This document shows, piece after piece, positions 54,134-62,128 of a stretch of DNA of 64,000 bases. The notes below the pieces were generated by a model. It was not told where the DNA came from and made no database searches. It was given only the letters and a program-made list of their open reading frames with translations. Origin of the DNA: Limimaricola hongkongensis DSM 17492 (GTDB taxonomy: Bacteria; Pseudomonadota; Alphaproteobacteria; Rhodobacterales; Rhodobacteraceae); assembly GCF_000600975.2 (NCBI RefSeq), contig NZ_KK088648.1, forward strand, positions 153,592 to 217,591, given 5' to 3'. The stretch's first letter is position 1. The number at the start of each line of letters is the position of its first letter. The position numbers were made by a program, and so were the translations under genes.

Positions 54134-54907
54134 TCAGGCGCCCTGCCAGACCGGCGCCCGCTTTTCGAGAAAGGCGCGAACGCCCTCGTCAGCATCCGCG
54201 CTTTTCAACGCCTTAACAACCGCCGGGAGCTTCATCGCCTGCGCCTCGGACGGGCTGAGATGGCCGGTGCGGTTCACCACCTGCTTGATCGCGCGCAGCG
54301 ACAAGGGCGCGGCGGCCGCGATATCCTCGATCCAGCGCTCGGTGACGGCGTCGAGCTCGCCCTGCCCGGCCACCTCGTTGACGAGGCCGAAGCGCTCCAT
54401 CGTCGCCGCGTCGATGCGCCGCCCGCCCAGCATCACCCCCATGGCGAGGTTGTGCGGGATCTTGCGTTGCAGCATCACCATGCCGCCATCGAGCGGCATC
54501 CGCCCCACCCGCGCCTCGGGCAGCCCGAAGCGCGCGGTGTCGGACGCCACGACGATATCAGCCCCCAGCACCATCTCGAAGCCGCCGCCCAGCGCGTAGC
54601 CATTGACGCGCGCGATCAGCGGCACGTCGAGCGAACGGCGAAACGAGATGCCGCCAAAGCCGTTGGGGCGCGGCGCGGCCCAGTATTCGAGGCCCGACAG
54701 CGAGCCATCCTTCATGTCGGCCCCGACCGAGAAGGCCTTTTCCCCCGCCCCGGTGAGGACCGCGACGGAGATGTCGTCGCGCTCCTCGATATCGCACCAG
54801 ACCCGCTCCAGCGCGGTCTCGGTCTTCTGGTCGACCGCGTTCATGACCTCGGGGCGGTCGATGGTGACGCGGGCGACGCGGTCGCGGACCTCGTAATGGA
54901 CGCTCAT
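54134..54907 (-). CDS. Enoyl-CoA hydratase/isomerase family protein (crotonase fold)
   Basis: Predicted 257 aa. The crotonase pattern is VARVTIDRPEVMNAVDQ, AFSVGADMKDGS (oxyanion loop), ARVNGYALGGGFEMVLGADIVVASDTARFGLPEARVG with the active-site region, and APLSLRAIKQVVN. The absence of the usual hydratase Glu pair cannot be judged with confidence; it resembles the carnitinyl-CoA dehydratase group. With the adjacent CoA-transferase it suggests activation of a carboxylic acid to its CoA ester followed by hydration or dehydration. It overlaps the CoA-transferase by four bases. Confidence 0.88.
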   Translation of the reverse strand: MSVHYEVRDRVARVTIDRPEVMNAVDQKTETALERVWCDIEERDDISVAVLTGAGEKAFSVGADMKDGSLSGLEYWAAPRPNGFGGISFRRSLDVPLIARVNGYALGGGFEMVLGADIVVASDTARFGLPEARVGRMPLDGGMVMLQRKIPHNLAMGVMLGGRRIDAATMERFGLVNEVAGQGELDAVTERWIEDIAAAAPLSLRAIKQVVNRTGHLSPSEAQAMKLPAVVKALKSADADEGVRAFLEKRAPVWQGA

Positions 54908-56064
54908 GCCACCTGCGCCTTCTTCGGCGCGAGACCTGACAGGATCTCGCCATTGTGCTCGCCGAGCTGCGGCGGGCCCTGGCGCACCGAGAGCGGCGCC
55001 GCCGACATGTCGATCGGGCTGCCGACGAGACGGATCTTGCCAGCCGGAGTTTCGCCCGCCTCGATCACCATGTTGTTCACATGCGTCTGCTCGTCATCGA
55101 GCGCCTCGGCCAGCGTGCGCACCGGCGCGCAGAGGATGTCGACCTCCTCGAGCCGCGCGAGCCAGTGCTCGCGGCTGTTCTTGGCGAAGCCCGCCTTGAA
55201 GATCGCCTGCAGCTCGGCGCGATGCGCGGCCTGCGCGTCGAAATCCCTGAAGCGCTCTTCCTTCGACAGGTCCTCGATGCCCATGGCGTTGCAGATGTCG
55301 CGCAGCGGGTTTTCCTTGAACGCGCCGACCATGACGAAGGGCTCGGTCGTGGTCTCGAACACGCCGGTGAGCGGGAAGGCCCCCCAGTTCAGGTCGCGGC
55401 CCCGCATCATGTGCGCCGCCGCCTCCTGCATCTGCATCGCCAGCATGGACGAATAGAGGCTCACCGCCACCTGCTGGCCTTCGCCGGTCTTCTGGCGCTG
55501 CAACAGCGCCAGAAGCACGCCTTGAACGAGATGCATGCCCGCGGTGTAGTCGCACAGCGCGGTCGAGAAGATCGCGCGCGGCAGTTCGGGGTCCGAGCGG
55601 CGTTCCATCACGCCGCTCATCGCCTGGGCGAGGATGTCCTGCCCGCCCTTGTGCTTGTTGGGGCCTTCGAGGCCGAAGCCGGTGCCCACGGCGAAGATGA
55701 TGCCGGGGTTGCGGGCCTTGAGATCCGCGTAGCCCATGCCCATCCGCTCCATCACGCCGGGGCGGAAGTTGTTGACCACGACGTCGGCGGTGTCGATCAG
55801 CTCGAGCACCTGCGCGCGGGCCTCTTCGGATTTGAGGTTGAGCGCGAGGCTTTTCTTGTTGCGGTTGAGCGAGCAGAAGATCGGGTTGTTGAGCCCGTCC
55901 GGGTCGGCGCCCAGAGACCAGCGCGACAGGTCGCCGATCTTCTCCTTTTCGACCTTGATCACCTCGGCGCCGTAATCGGCGAGCACCTGCGTGCAGGACG
56001 GCCCGAGCATGACCTGGGTGAAGTCGATCACCTTGATGCCTTCGAGGGGGAGCGGTTGGGTCAT
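54904..56064 (-). CDS. CaiB/BaiF-type (class III) CoA-transferase
   Basis: Predicted 386 aa. The N-terminal PLPLEGIKVIDFTQVMLGPSCTQVLADYGAEVIKVEK is diagnostic; SLNRNKKSLALNLKSEEA and VVVNNFRPGVMERMGMGYADL follow, and GGQDILAQAMSGVM lies near the catalytic Asp region. Such enzymes move CoA between carboxylic acids through an aspartyl-CoA adduct. The context (FAD oxidoreductase before, crotonase after) suggests CoA activation of an imported acid. It shares one base with the FAD gene stop. Confidence 0.92.
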   Translation of the reverse strand: MTQPLPLEGIKVIDFTQVMLGPSCTQVLADYGAEVIKVEKEKIGDLSRWSLGADPDGLNNPIFCSLNRNKKSLALNLKSEEARAQVLELIDTADVVVNNFRPGVMERMGMGYADLKARNPGIIFAVGTGFGLEGPNKHKGGQDILAQAMSGVMERRSDPELPRAIFSTALCDYTAGMHLVQGVLLALLQRQKTGEGQQVAVSLYSSMLAMQMQEAAAHMMRGRDLNWGAFPLTGVFETTTEPFVMVGAFKENPLRDICNAMGIEDLSKEERFRDFDAQAAHRAELQAIFKAGFAKNSREHWLARLEEVDILCAPVRTLAEALDDEQTHVNNMVIEAGETPAGKIRLVGSPIDMSAAPLSVRQGPPQLGEHNGEILSGLAPKKAQVA

Positions 56065-57425
56065 TATTCTGCGGCCTCCATGACGAGGGCGTTGGACGAG
56101 GGCACGTCGCCGGGATCGGCACCCTGCGCGCGCATCTGCTTCTGGATCGCGGAGACATCCGCCTCGCGCACCGTGACGCCGGCATTGAGCGCGACGGTCG
56201 CGGCGACGCCCACGGCTTCGCCCTGGGCCATGCAGGGCGGGATCTCGCGGCTCTTCTTCTGCGCCTGCGGGGTGCAGGAGTAGTGACGGCCCGCGACCAG
56301 CAAATTGTCGACCTGCTTGGGCACCAGAGCGCCATAGGGCGTGTAGTAGTCGCGGCCCCGGCAGACGGTGTCGGCGAAGTGGCGGCGCTTCATCACGTCG
56401 TCCTTGGTGACGACGTATTCGCCTTCGAGCAGCCGCGTGGTGCGCACCCCGGTCTGCGGCGCGAAATCGACCACATGGGCCTTTTCGAAGCCCGGCAGGT
56501 TCTCGCGGGCGAAGGTCATCAGCGTCTCCATCCGCTTGCGGCCCTCGAACTCGGCGCCGGTCAGCCCCTCGACCGTCAGGCCGCTATATTGCGGCATGTG
56601 CGGGCAGTTGAGCCAGATCACGCCCGGCAGCGGCGTCTTGAGCCACCAGTAGTTCCAGCAGCCGCCGATGATCCGCTTGGCCTCGTGGTCGAGCCGCTGG
56701 AACTCCTCGGGGTTGGCGTATTGCCAGGCCTCGGCCTTGTCGGTGTCGACATTGCCCCAGCGCGAGACGGTGGTGACGATGAAGCTCGCCTCCTGGAACT
56801 TGGCGCCCGCCGAGGCGGCGACGTCAAGATCGCCCGAGGCGTCGATGATCACGTCGCCCATGATCGCCTGGCGGCCTTCCTTGGTCTCGCAGATCACGCC
56901 CTTGGCGACGCCGTCCTCGACGATGGTTTCGGAGAACCAGCTGTGCAGGCGCAGCTTGACCTTGGCGTCCTCCATCAGGTCGTAGGAGACCTTCTTGTAG
57001 CCGTCCGGATCGAAGGCGGCGGCGAAGCAGACCGGGTGCGGCATCGACTGGGTGTGGAAGTCGAACATCCCCCAGCGCGAGTATTTCTGCCAGTTCTCCT
57101 GCGTTTCGCGGCGGCCGGGCATCCGGTCCTCCTCGGGGGGCGTGTGGCACAGGCCGATGGAGCGCATCCGCTCGATCATCTCCATGCAGATGCCCTTCAC
57201 CGTGATTTCGGTGTCGTTGTGCATGTCGTCGAGGAGCAGCACCATGCCGCCGGCGGCGAGGCCGCCGAGATAGGGGTAGCGCTCCAGCAGGGTGACGGAG
57301 GCGCCGTTGCGGGCGGCGGAGACGGCGGCGGAGATCCCGGCGGGGCCACCCCCGACCACGACGACATCGGAGCGGTCGACCACGGGCACGTCGCGCAGAC
57401 TCTCCCTGAGGGTTTTGTTCAGCAT
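56064..57425 (-). CDS. FAD-dependent oxidoreductase (FAD_oxidored family)
   Basis: Predicted 453 aa. The Rossmann motif is VVVVGGGPAGISAAVSAARNG with the acidic end of strand two (LLERYPYLGG). VIIDASGDLDVAASAGA is the second dinucleotide-binding stretch, and PYGALVPKQVDNLLVAGRHYSCT followed by REIPPCMAQGEAVGVAATVAL is the closing FAD motif. The family contains many uncharacterised oxidases and dehydrogenases. The reaction is unknown. It follows the permease gene by 33 bases and starts the enzyme half of the unit. Confidence 0.9.
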   Translation of the reverse strand: MLNKTLRESLRDVPVVDRSDVVVVGGGPAGISAAVSAARNGASVTLLERYPYLGGLAAGGMVLLLDDMHNDTEITVKGICMEMIERMRSIGLCHTPPEEDRMPGRRETQENWQKYSRWGMFDFHTQSMPHPVCFAAAFDPDGYKKVSYDLMEDAKVKLRLHSWFSETIVEDGVAKGVICETKEGRQAIMGDVIIDASGDLDVAASAGAKFQEASFIVTTVSRWGNVDTDKAEAWQYANPEEFQRLDHEAKRIIGGCWNYWWLKTPLPGVIWLNCPHMPQYSGLTVEGLTGAEFEGRKRMETLMTFARENLPGFEKAHVVDFAPQTGVRTTRLLEGEYVVTKDDVMKRRHFADTVCRGRDYYTPYGALVPKQVDNLLVAGRHYSCTPQAQKKSREIPPCMAQGEAVGVAATVALNAGVTVREADVSAIQKQMRAQGADPGDVPSSNALVMEAAE

Positions 57426-57458
57426 CTTGATTCTCCTAGATATTCTGTTGCGGGCCGG

Positions 57459-58274
57459 TCAGTGGACGTCCGAGGTCTTCCAGCGGATGAGCTTGGCTTC
57501 GGCAAAGCTCACAAGGGCGAACATCACGACGGCCAGAAGGGCTGCGGTGAAGACGGTGGCGTAGAGCAGCGGCGAGCGGAAATTGAAGGTCGCCTCGATG
57601 ATCAGCGCGCCGAGACCGAAGTTCGAGCCGATCCATTCCGCCACGATCGCGCCGATGACGCAGGTGGTGGAGGCGATTTTCAGCGCCGCGAAGAGGAAGG
57701 GCAGCGAGCTTTGCAGACGCACCTTCCAGAAGATCTCCCAGTTGGAGGCCGACAGCACGCGCATCAGGTCGAGCGTGGCGGGCGGCACCGCCTTCAGGCC
57801 GCGCACCATGTTCACCAGCGTCGGGAAAAAGCAGATCAGACCGGCGATGATGATCTTGGGCGCGAAGCCGTTGCCGAAGATCAGCACGAGCACGGGCGCC
57901 AGAGCGATGATCGGGATGGTGTTGATGAACACCGCGATCGGGAAGAAGGCGCGTTCGGCGGTGGAATTGTGCACGAACCACACCGCGAGCAGGATCGCCA
58001 CGAGGTTGCCCGCGACAAAGCCGAGCGCCGCCTCGAAGAAGGTGGGCCAGAAATTGAGCCAGAGCGTGCCGGCATTTTCCTGGAACGCGCCCAGGACGGC
58101 GACCGGGCTCGGCGCCATGTATTCGGGCACCTCGAAGAACCACACCACGCCCTGCCACAGCAAGAGCAGCCCCGCCACGGCGGCGAGCGCCGGTCCGCGG
58201 GCGACCACGGCGTCGAGCATCCGGTTCAGGCGCGGCGCGGGCACCGGCATCGGGATTTGGCTTGCCTCGGCCAT
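57459..58274 (-). CDS. ABC transporter permease (nitrate/sulfonate/taurine type)
   Basis: Predicted 271 aa with about six membrane segments and the ABC permease coupling loop (EAALGFVAGNLVAILLAVWF and VLSASNWEIFWKVRLQSSLPFLFAALKIAS). It belongs to the SsuC/TauC/ThiX group. With the ATPase and substrate-binding protein upstream it forms a complete importer. Its start lies one base after the ATPase stop. Confidence 0.92.
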   Translation of the reverse strand: MAEASQIPMPVPAPRLNRMLDAVVARGPALAAVAGLLLLWQGVVWFFEVPEYMAPSPVAVLGAFQENAGTLWLNFWPTFFEAALGFVAGNLVAILLAVWFVHNSTAERAFFPIAVFINTIPIIALAPVLVLIFGNGFAPKIIIAGLICFFPTLVNMVRGLKAVPPATLDLMRVLSASNWEIFWKVRLQSSLPFLFAALKIASTTCVIGAIVAEWIGSNFGLGALIIEATFNFRSPLLYATVFTAALLAVVMFALVSFAEAKLIRWKTSDVH

Positions 58275-58275
58275 G

Positions 58276-59091
58276 TCAGCATTCCTCCAGCAGTTTGCGC
58301 AGATGCGCGGTGATCTGGACGAATTCCAGCGTGTCGCGATCCGCCAGCCGCCGCTCGGGCGGCAGCTCGACCTTCATGAACTCCTTCACCCGGCCCGGAT
58401 GGGCGGCGAGCATCAGGACATATTCCCCCAAGAAGGCGGCCTCGGGGATCGAATGGGTGACGAAGAGGATCGTCGTCCCGGTTTCGCGCCAGATCCGCAG
58501 CACCTCTTCGTTGAGCTTGTCGCGGGTGATCTCGTCGAGCGCGCCGAAAGGCTCGTCCATCAGCAGGATCTTGGGCTTGGTGACGAGCGCGCGGGCGATG
58601 GCGACGCGCTGGCGCATGCCGCCCGACAGCTCGCTCGGCAGCGCGTTCTCGCGGCCCTTGAGCCCGACGAGCTCCAGCAGGTCGCGCGGATCGGCATGGG
58701 CATCGCCACCGCCGCCCACCTCGAGCGGAAGCTGCACGTTTTCCAGCGCGGTGCGCCACGGCAGCAGCGTCGCATCCTGGAAGACGTAGGAAAAATTGCG
58801 GTCGCGGCGGGCGTCGCGCGGCGACTGGCCCTGCACGTCGACCACGCCGCGCGCCGCCGGAACCAGATCGGCGATGGCGCGCATCAGCGTGGATTTGCCG
58901 CAGCCCGACGGCCCGAGAATGGTCACGAAGGCGCCTTGCGGGATCTCGACCGAGACATCCTTGAGCGCGACGACCGTGCCTTCGCTGAAGGTGACGTCGA
59001 CGTTCTCGACCCGGATCGCACCTGCGGCGGGATTGGCGGCGGGGGTGGCAGCGGGATTCCCCGCTGCCGTGTGAAGTTCAGCCGCGGCCAT
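58276..59091 (-). CDS. ABC transporter ATP-binding protein (nitrate/sulfonate/taurine type)
   Basis: Predicted 271 aa. Walker A GPSGCGKST, Q-loop VFQDATLLPW, signature LSGGMRQRVAIARAL, Walker B ILLMDEPFGALDE and switch His in FVTHSIPEAAFL are all intact. About 25 extra Ala/Pro-rich residues precede the domain (MAAAELHTAAGNPAATPAANP). The start at 59091 shares one base with the stop of the binding-protein gene. Confidence 0.94.
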   Translation of the reverse strand: MAAAELHTAAGNPAATPAANPAAGAIRVENVDVTFSEGTVVALKDVSVEIPQGAFVTILGPSGCGKSTLMRAIADLVPAARGVVDVQGQSPRDARRDRNFSYVFQDATLLPWRTALENVQLPLEVGGGGDAHADPRDLLELVGLKGRENALPSELSGGMRQRVAIARALVTKPKILLMDEPFGALDEITRDKLNEEVLRIWRETGTTILFVTHSIPEAAFLGEYVLMLAAHPGRVKEFMKVELPPERRLADRDTLEFVQITAHLRKLLEEC

Positions 59092-60125
59092 CACGACACC
59101 TCGCGGCGCGCGTCGGCGGTCATTTCGAGGATCTTGAGCGTCATCACCTCGTCGACGCCCGGCGCATCGCCGTCGAACTGGCCGAGCGCGGCATAGGCTT
59201 CGATCTGGCTTTCCCAGTTGGCGCGGTTCATCGTGCCCCAGCCTTCCTGCTCGGTGGCCTCGGTGAAGACGAAACCGAGCACCTGCTCGACCGCGCGGAT
59301 CTCGGCCTCGCGGTCCATGTTGGGATAGGCCGCGACCAGCAGGTCGACCGCCTCTTCGGGGTTCTCGCGCACATAGCGCCAGCCGCGTGCGGTGGCGCGG
59401 GTGAAGCCCGCCAGCGTTTCGGCCTCTTCCTCGATGGTCTCGTCGGTGGCGTAATAGACGGTGGCGTAAAGCTGGATGCCGGTGTCCCACAGCATCAGGT
59501 CGACCCGCTCCTCGCCCAGCACGTCGAGGGCGGCGATGTTGGTCAGCCAGCCGCTCACCGCGTCGGCCTGCCCGGTCATCAGCTGGTTCATGTCCGAGCC
59601 CATGTTGACGATCTCGACGTCCTTTTCGGCGATGTCGTTGGCCGCCATCAGCGCCTTGAGAAGAATATGCGCGGTGGGCATGGTGGCGATGGTCTTGCCG
59701 ATCATGTCCTTGGGTTCGCGGATCGGGTTGTCGGGTCGCGAGAAATAGGTGAAGGGATGCTTCTGGTAGCCGGCGGCAAAGGCCTTGATCGGGATGCCCG
59801 CGGCCCGCGCCAGCATGATCGACGGGCTCGACGAGATCTGGCCGACCGCGGCGCGTCCGGCCGCGACCGATCCGACGCCATCGACGTTCGGGCCGCCGGG
59901 GGTGATGCGCAGCTCGACGCCCTCTGCCTCGTAGAACCCCTTGGCCTGGGCCACGACCTCGCCCAGCAGGCCGTTGGAGGCGAGCCAGCCGAGCTGCATC
60001 TCGACCGTCTTGAGCCCGGCGGCATTGGCGGCGCCCACGCCGATGAAGGCGGGCACCCCGGCGGCCATGGCCGCGCCCCCGGAATACCGCAGGAACTGGC
60101 GCTTGGTGATCTTGGTGTTCGGCAC
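59091..60125 (-). CDS. ABC transporter substrate-binding protein (NMT1/SsuA-like), Tat-type signal
   Basis: Predicted 344 aa. The signal is KRQFLRYSGGAAMAAGVPAFIGVGAANA, a KR variant of the Tat motif. The mature part shows the NMT1/THI5-like fold: GWLASNGLLGEVVAQAKGFYEAEGVELRITPGG, VGQISSSPSIMLARAAGIPIKAFAAGYQKHPF and QADAVSGWLTNIAALDVLG. Family ligands include sulfonates, nitrate, pyrimidine precursors and aromatic acids; none can be chosen. It is the first gene of the eight-gene minus-strand unit. Confidence 0.9.
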   Translation of the reverse strand: MPNTKITKRQFLRYSGGAAMAAGVPAFIGVGAANAAGLKTVEMQLGWLASNGLLGEVVAQAKGFYEAEGVELRITPGGPNVDGVGSVAAGRAAVGQISSSPSIMLARAAGIPIKAFAAGYQKHPFTYFSRPDNPIREPKDMIGKTIATMPTAHILLKALMAANDIAEKDVEIVNMGSDMNQLMTGQADAVSGWLTNIAALDVLGEERVDLMLWDTGIQLYATVYYATDETIEEEAETLAGFTRATARGWRYVRENPEEAVDLLVAAYPNMDREAEIRAVEQVLGFVFTEATEQEGWGTMNRANWESQIEAYAALGQFDGDAPGVDEVMTLKILEMTADARREVS

Positions 60126-60222
60126 TGTCTCGTCTCCCTATTTCGACCCGCGACGCCCCTCCCGACGCCGGATCTCCCCGGGGATACTGCGGGCGAGTTC
60201 CGTTCCAATAAAGAACAAATTT

Positions 60223-60249
60223 TTGCCGTAGCTGATCTAATTTCGGCAA
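60223..60249 (-). promoter_or_regulatory. Dyad upstream of the ABC/catabolic unit, candidate LysR site
   Basis: TTGCCG (60223-60228) and CGGCAA (60244-60249) are separated by 15 AT-rich bases, about 100 bases upstream of the binding-protein start. The place fits activator binding in the promoter region by the LysR protein encoded in the unit. The link is inferred. Confidence 0.45.
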
Positions 60250-60436
60250 TCGAAGGGGGTCGCAACCTGTGTGCGAACCGTTCCGACACCGTTTCGCGCA
60301 GAAGGGCGCACCCGCCCCTCATGTCCGCTAGAAGGGGCCGCAGGGCCCGGCTTTGCCGGGACGCAGAAAAAGGCCTGCGCCGATGGGCGCCGGGGCGCCG
60401 CCCGCCGAGGTCCGACCCGCCCGACCCGAGCGTTGC

Positions 60437-60472
60437 GCAGGTGGCCCCGCCCTTCGGGTTCTGCGCCTGACG
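60437..60472. repeat. Degenerate dispersed repeat, copy near 60.45 kb
   Basis: GCCCTTCGGGTTCTGCGCCT followed by GACGCGCC (about 60449-60476) closely matches GCCCTTCAGGTTCTGCGCCT followed by GACGGGCG at 63901-63928. The pattern CCTTCGGGTT, five bases, CCTGACG resembles the anticodon-arm complement of alphaproteobacterial initiator tRNA, but with the anticodon altered. Confidence 0.6.
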
Positions 60473-60737
60473 CGCCTGCGTGGCAACGATGTAAGAGACT
60501 GGTCTCGGGAAGCCGCGACCACCGGGATCTGCGCGATTCAGCACGAGGTTCGGGCGTCGCGGGGCGGCTTGCGCCATTCGGGCGGACAAGCCGCGCGGGG
60601 TCGGGCACGGCCCCTTTCGCGGTTGACGCCACGGAAAAAACCTAAACACTTCCCGGGGTGGTGAAGGGCCTGCGCCTCTTCCTTCGGACCCCCGACATCC
60701 GACGCGTGCCACGTTGAAGCGACAGGAGGCATTCGAG

Positions 60738-61031
60738 ATGTGCAAGGTTTTCGCGGGCCAGAACCCGACCCGATACGCCAGCAGCACACGCAGGCTTCGC
60801 CTCAACGGCCAGAGCACGAGCATCCGGCTCGAGAATTCGTTCTGGGACATCGTCGACCAGATCGCGGCCGCCGAAGGCGTCAGCACCCCGTCCTTCATAT
60901 CCAAGCTGCATTCCGAAGTGCTCGAATTGCGGGGAGAACCCGAGAATTTCACCTCGTTGCTGCGCTGTGCCTGTCTTGTCGCGCTCGAGCGCGGCGATGT
61001 CGGCGGCAGGTATCTGATGGCGGCCGAATGA
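60738..61031 (+). CDS. Ribbon-helix-helix domain protein (RHH_4 family)
   Basis: Predicted 97 aa. MCKVFAGQNPTRYASSTRRLRLNGQSTSIRLENSFWDIVDQIAAAEG and FISKLHSEVLEL followed by NFTSLLRCACLVAL are the conserved parts of the RHH_4 family, small putative DNA-binding proteins common in alphaproteobacteria. The strand RRLRLNGQSTSIRLE would lie in the DNA major groove. ATG 60738 has CAGGAGG 8 bases upstream; the open frame begins at 60714. Targets are unknown. Confidence 0.88.
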   Translation: MCKVFAGQNPTRYASSTRRLRLNGQSTSIRLENSFWDIVDQIAAAEGVSTPSFISKLHSEVLELRGEPENFTSLLRCACLVALERGDVGGRYLMAAE

Positions 61032-61136
61032 GACCGATGCCACCGCAATTTCGGGCGTAGTAAAGGGCTACTACCCCGAGCGGGCCGGGCCGACCCTATT
61101 GTGAAACCGGAAAGACGATCCGGGACAAGAGGGACA

Positions 61137-61532
61137 ATGGCCAAACTGATTCACAGCATGATCCGCGTGCGCGACGAAGCGCGCTCGGTCGACTTCTACA
61201 ACCGGGCCTTCGGCCTCGACGTGGCCGATCGGCTCGATTTCACCGATTTCACGCTGGTCTATCTGAGCAATGCCGACAGCGGCTTCGAGCTCGAGCTGAC
61301 GGTGAACAAGGGCCGCGACGCGTCCTACGATCTTGGCGACGGCTATGGCCATCTCGCGGTGTCGGTCGAGGATCTCGCGGCCGAGCATGCCCGCTTCGAG
61401 GCGGCAGGCTTCGCCCCCCGGAAAATCGTCGAATTCGCGCCGGACGGGGATCTGGTCGGCCGGTTCTTCTTTGTCGCCGACCCGGACGGCTACCAGATCG
61501 AGGTGCTGGAAAGATCCGGCCGCTTCGGCTGA
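61137..61532 (+). CDS. Glyoxalase I-fold (VOC) metalloenzyme, lactoylglutathione-lyase like
   Basis: Predicted 131 aa, the length of bacterial glyoxalase I. Four metal ligands are in place: His5 in LIHSMIRV, Glu in SGFELELTVNKG, His in DGYGHLAVSV and Glu in YQIEVLER. YNRAFGLDVADRLDF is the usual dimer-interface stretch. It probably isomerises methylglyoxal-glutathione hemithioacetal, but other VOC activities are possible. AGAGGGAC precedes the start. It lies 49 bases before a Tat-linked GMC operon and may be transcribed with it. Confidence 0.88.
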   Translation: MAKLIHSMIRVRDEARSVDFYNRAFGLDVADRLDFTDFTLVYLSNADSGFELELTVNKGRDASYDLGDGYGHLAVSVEDLAAEHARFEAAGFAPRKIVEFAPDGDLVGRFFFVADPDGYQIEVLERSGRFG

Positions 61533-61581
61533 TGCAACCCGGCGCGAGGGCGCCCTTCACCGACTTTGGGAGGAGACGGCA

Positions 61582-62106
61582 ATGACACAGACAAGGACAC
61601 CGCGGGGCCTGACCCGCAGGCAGTTGCTGACCCGCGCGACCGCCATCGGCGCGGGCTTCGTGGCCGGGACCGGCTTTCTGGCCGCGAGCGACGCGGCCTG
61701 GGCCACCGAGATGAACGCGCTCAAGCCCGGCACCTTCGCCACGCTGGTGCAGCTTGCGCGCGACATCTACCCGCATGACCGGGTGCCGGACGAAAACTAT
61801 GTCGTCGCGGTCAAGGGCTATGACACGCCCGACGAGGTCGACGCGACCGAAGCCGGCATCCGGATGCTCGACGAGGCGGCGCGCGCCCGTGGCTACGGCC
61901 GCTATCTCGACATCGGCTGGGAGCGCGACCGGGTCGACCTGCTCCGGCAGATCGAGGACAGCGACTTCTTCCAGAAGATCCGCGGCGGTCTCGTGACCGG
62001 GCTCTACAACCAGAAGGCTGTCTGGCCGATCTTCGGCTATGAGGGGGAATCCTTCTCCATGGGCGGTTACATCGACCGCGGCTTCGACGACATCGCCTGG
62101 CTCTGA
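61582..62106 (+). CDS. Tat-exported gluconate 2-dehydrogenase subunit 3-like protein
   Basis: Predicted 174 aa. A twin-arginine signal opens it (TRRQLLTRATAIGAGFVAGTGFLAAS), followed by a small helical domain with LKPGTFATLVQLARDIYPHDRVPDENYVVAV and DFFQKIRGGLVTGLYNQKAVWPIFGYEGESFSMGGY. This pattern matches the third subunit of membrane gluconate/fructose-type dehydrogenases, which carries the folded GMC subunit through Tat by a piggyback route. GGGAGGAGA precedes the ATG. It is followed after 22 bases by the GMC gene. Confidence 0.88.
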   Translation: MTQTRTPRGLTRRQLLTRATAIGAGFVAGTGFLAASDAAWATEMNALKPGTFATLVQLARDIYPHDRVPDENYVVAVKGYDTPDEVDATEAGIRMLDEAARARGYGRYLDIGWERDRVDLLRQIEDSDFFQKIRGGLVTGLYNQKAVWPIFGYEGESFSMGGYIDRGFDDIAWL

Positions 62107-62128
62107 GCCGGACAGGGAGGACAAGATC

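Larger units (their letters stand above)
60126..60737. other. 612-base intergenic region between divergent genes
   Basis: The left part (to about 60250) is AT-richer and holds the upstream region of the ABC unit with the dyad at 60223-60249. The middle (about 60290-60500) is a GC-rich stretch with a degenerate repeat that is also found near 63.9 kb. Open frames crossing it have skewed, arginine-rich translations and are not credible genes. Next to the RHH gene there is a ribosome site only. Confidence 0.65.

Noticed and set aside
59702..61144. 480-codon minus-strand open frame over the binding-protein start and the 60.3-60.7 kb gap
   Set aside because: Low-complexity Arg/Pro/Ser translation that crosses a real gene in another frame and the dispersed repeat; no start signal.
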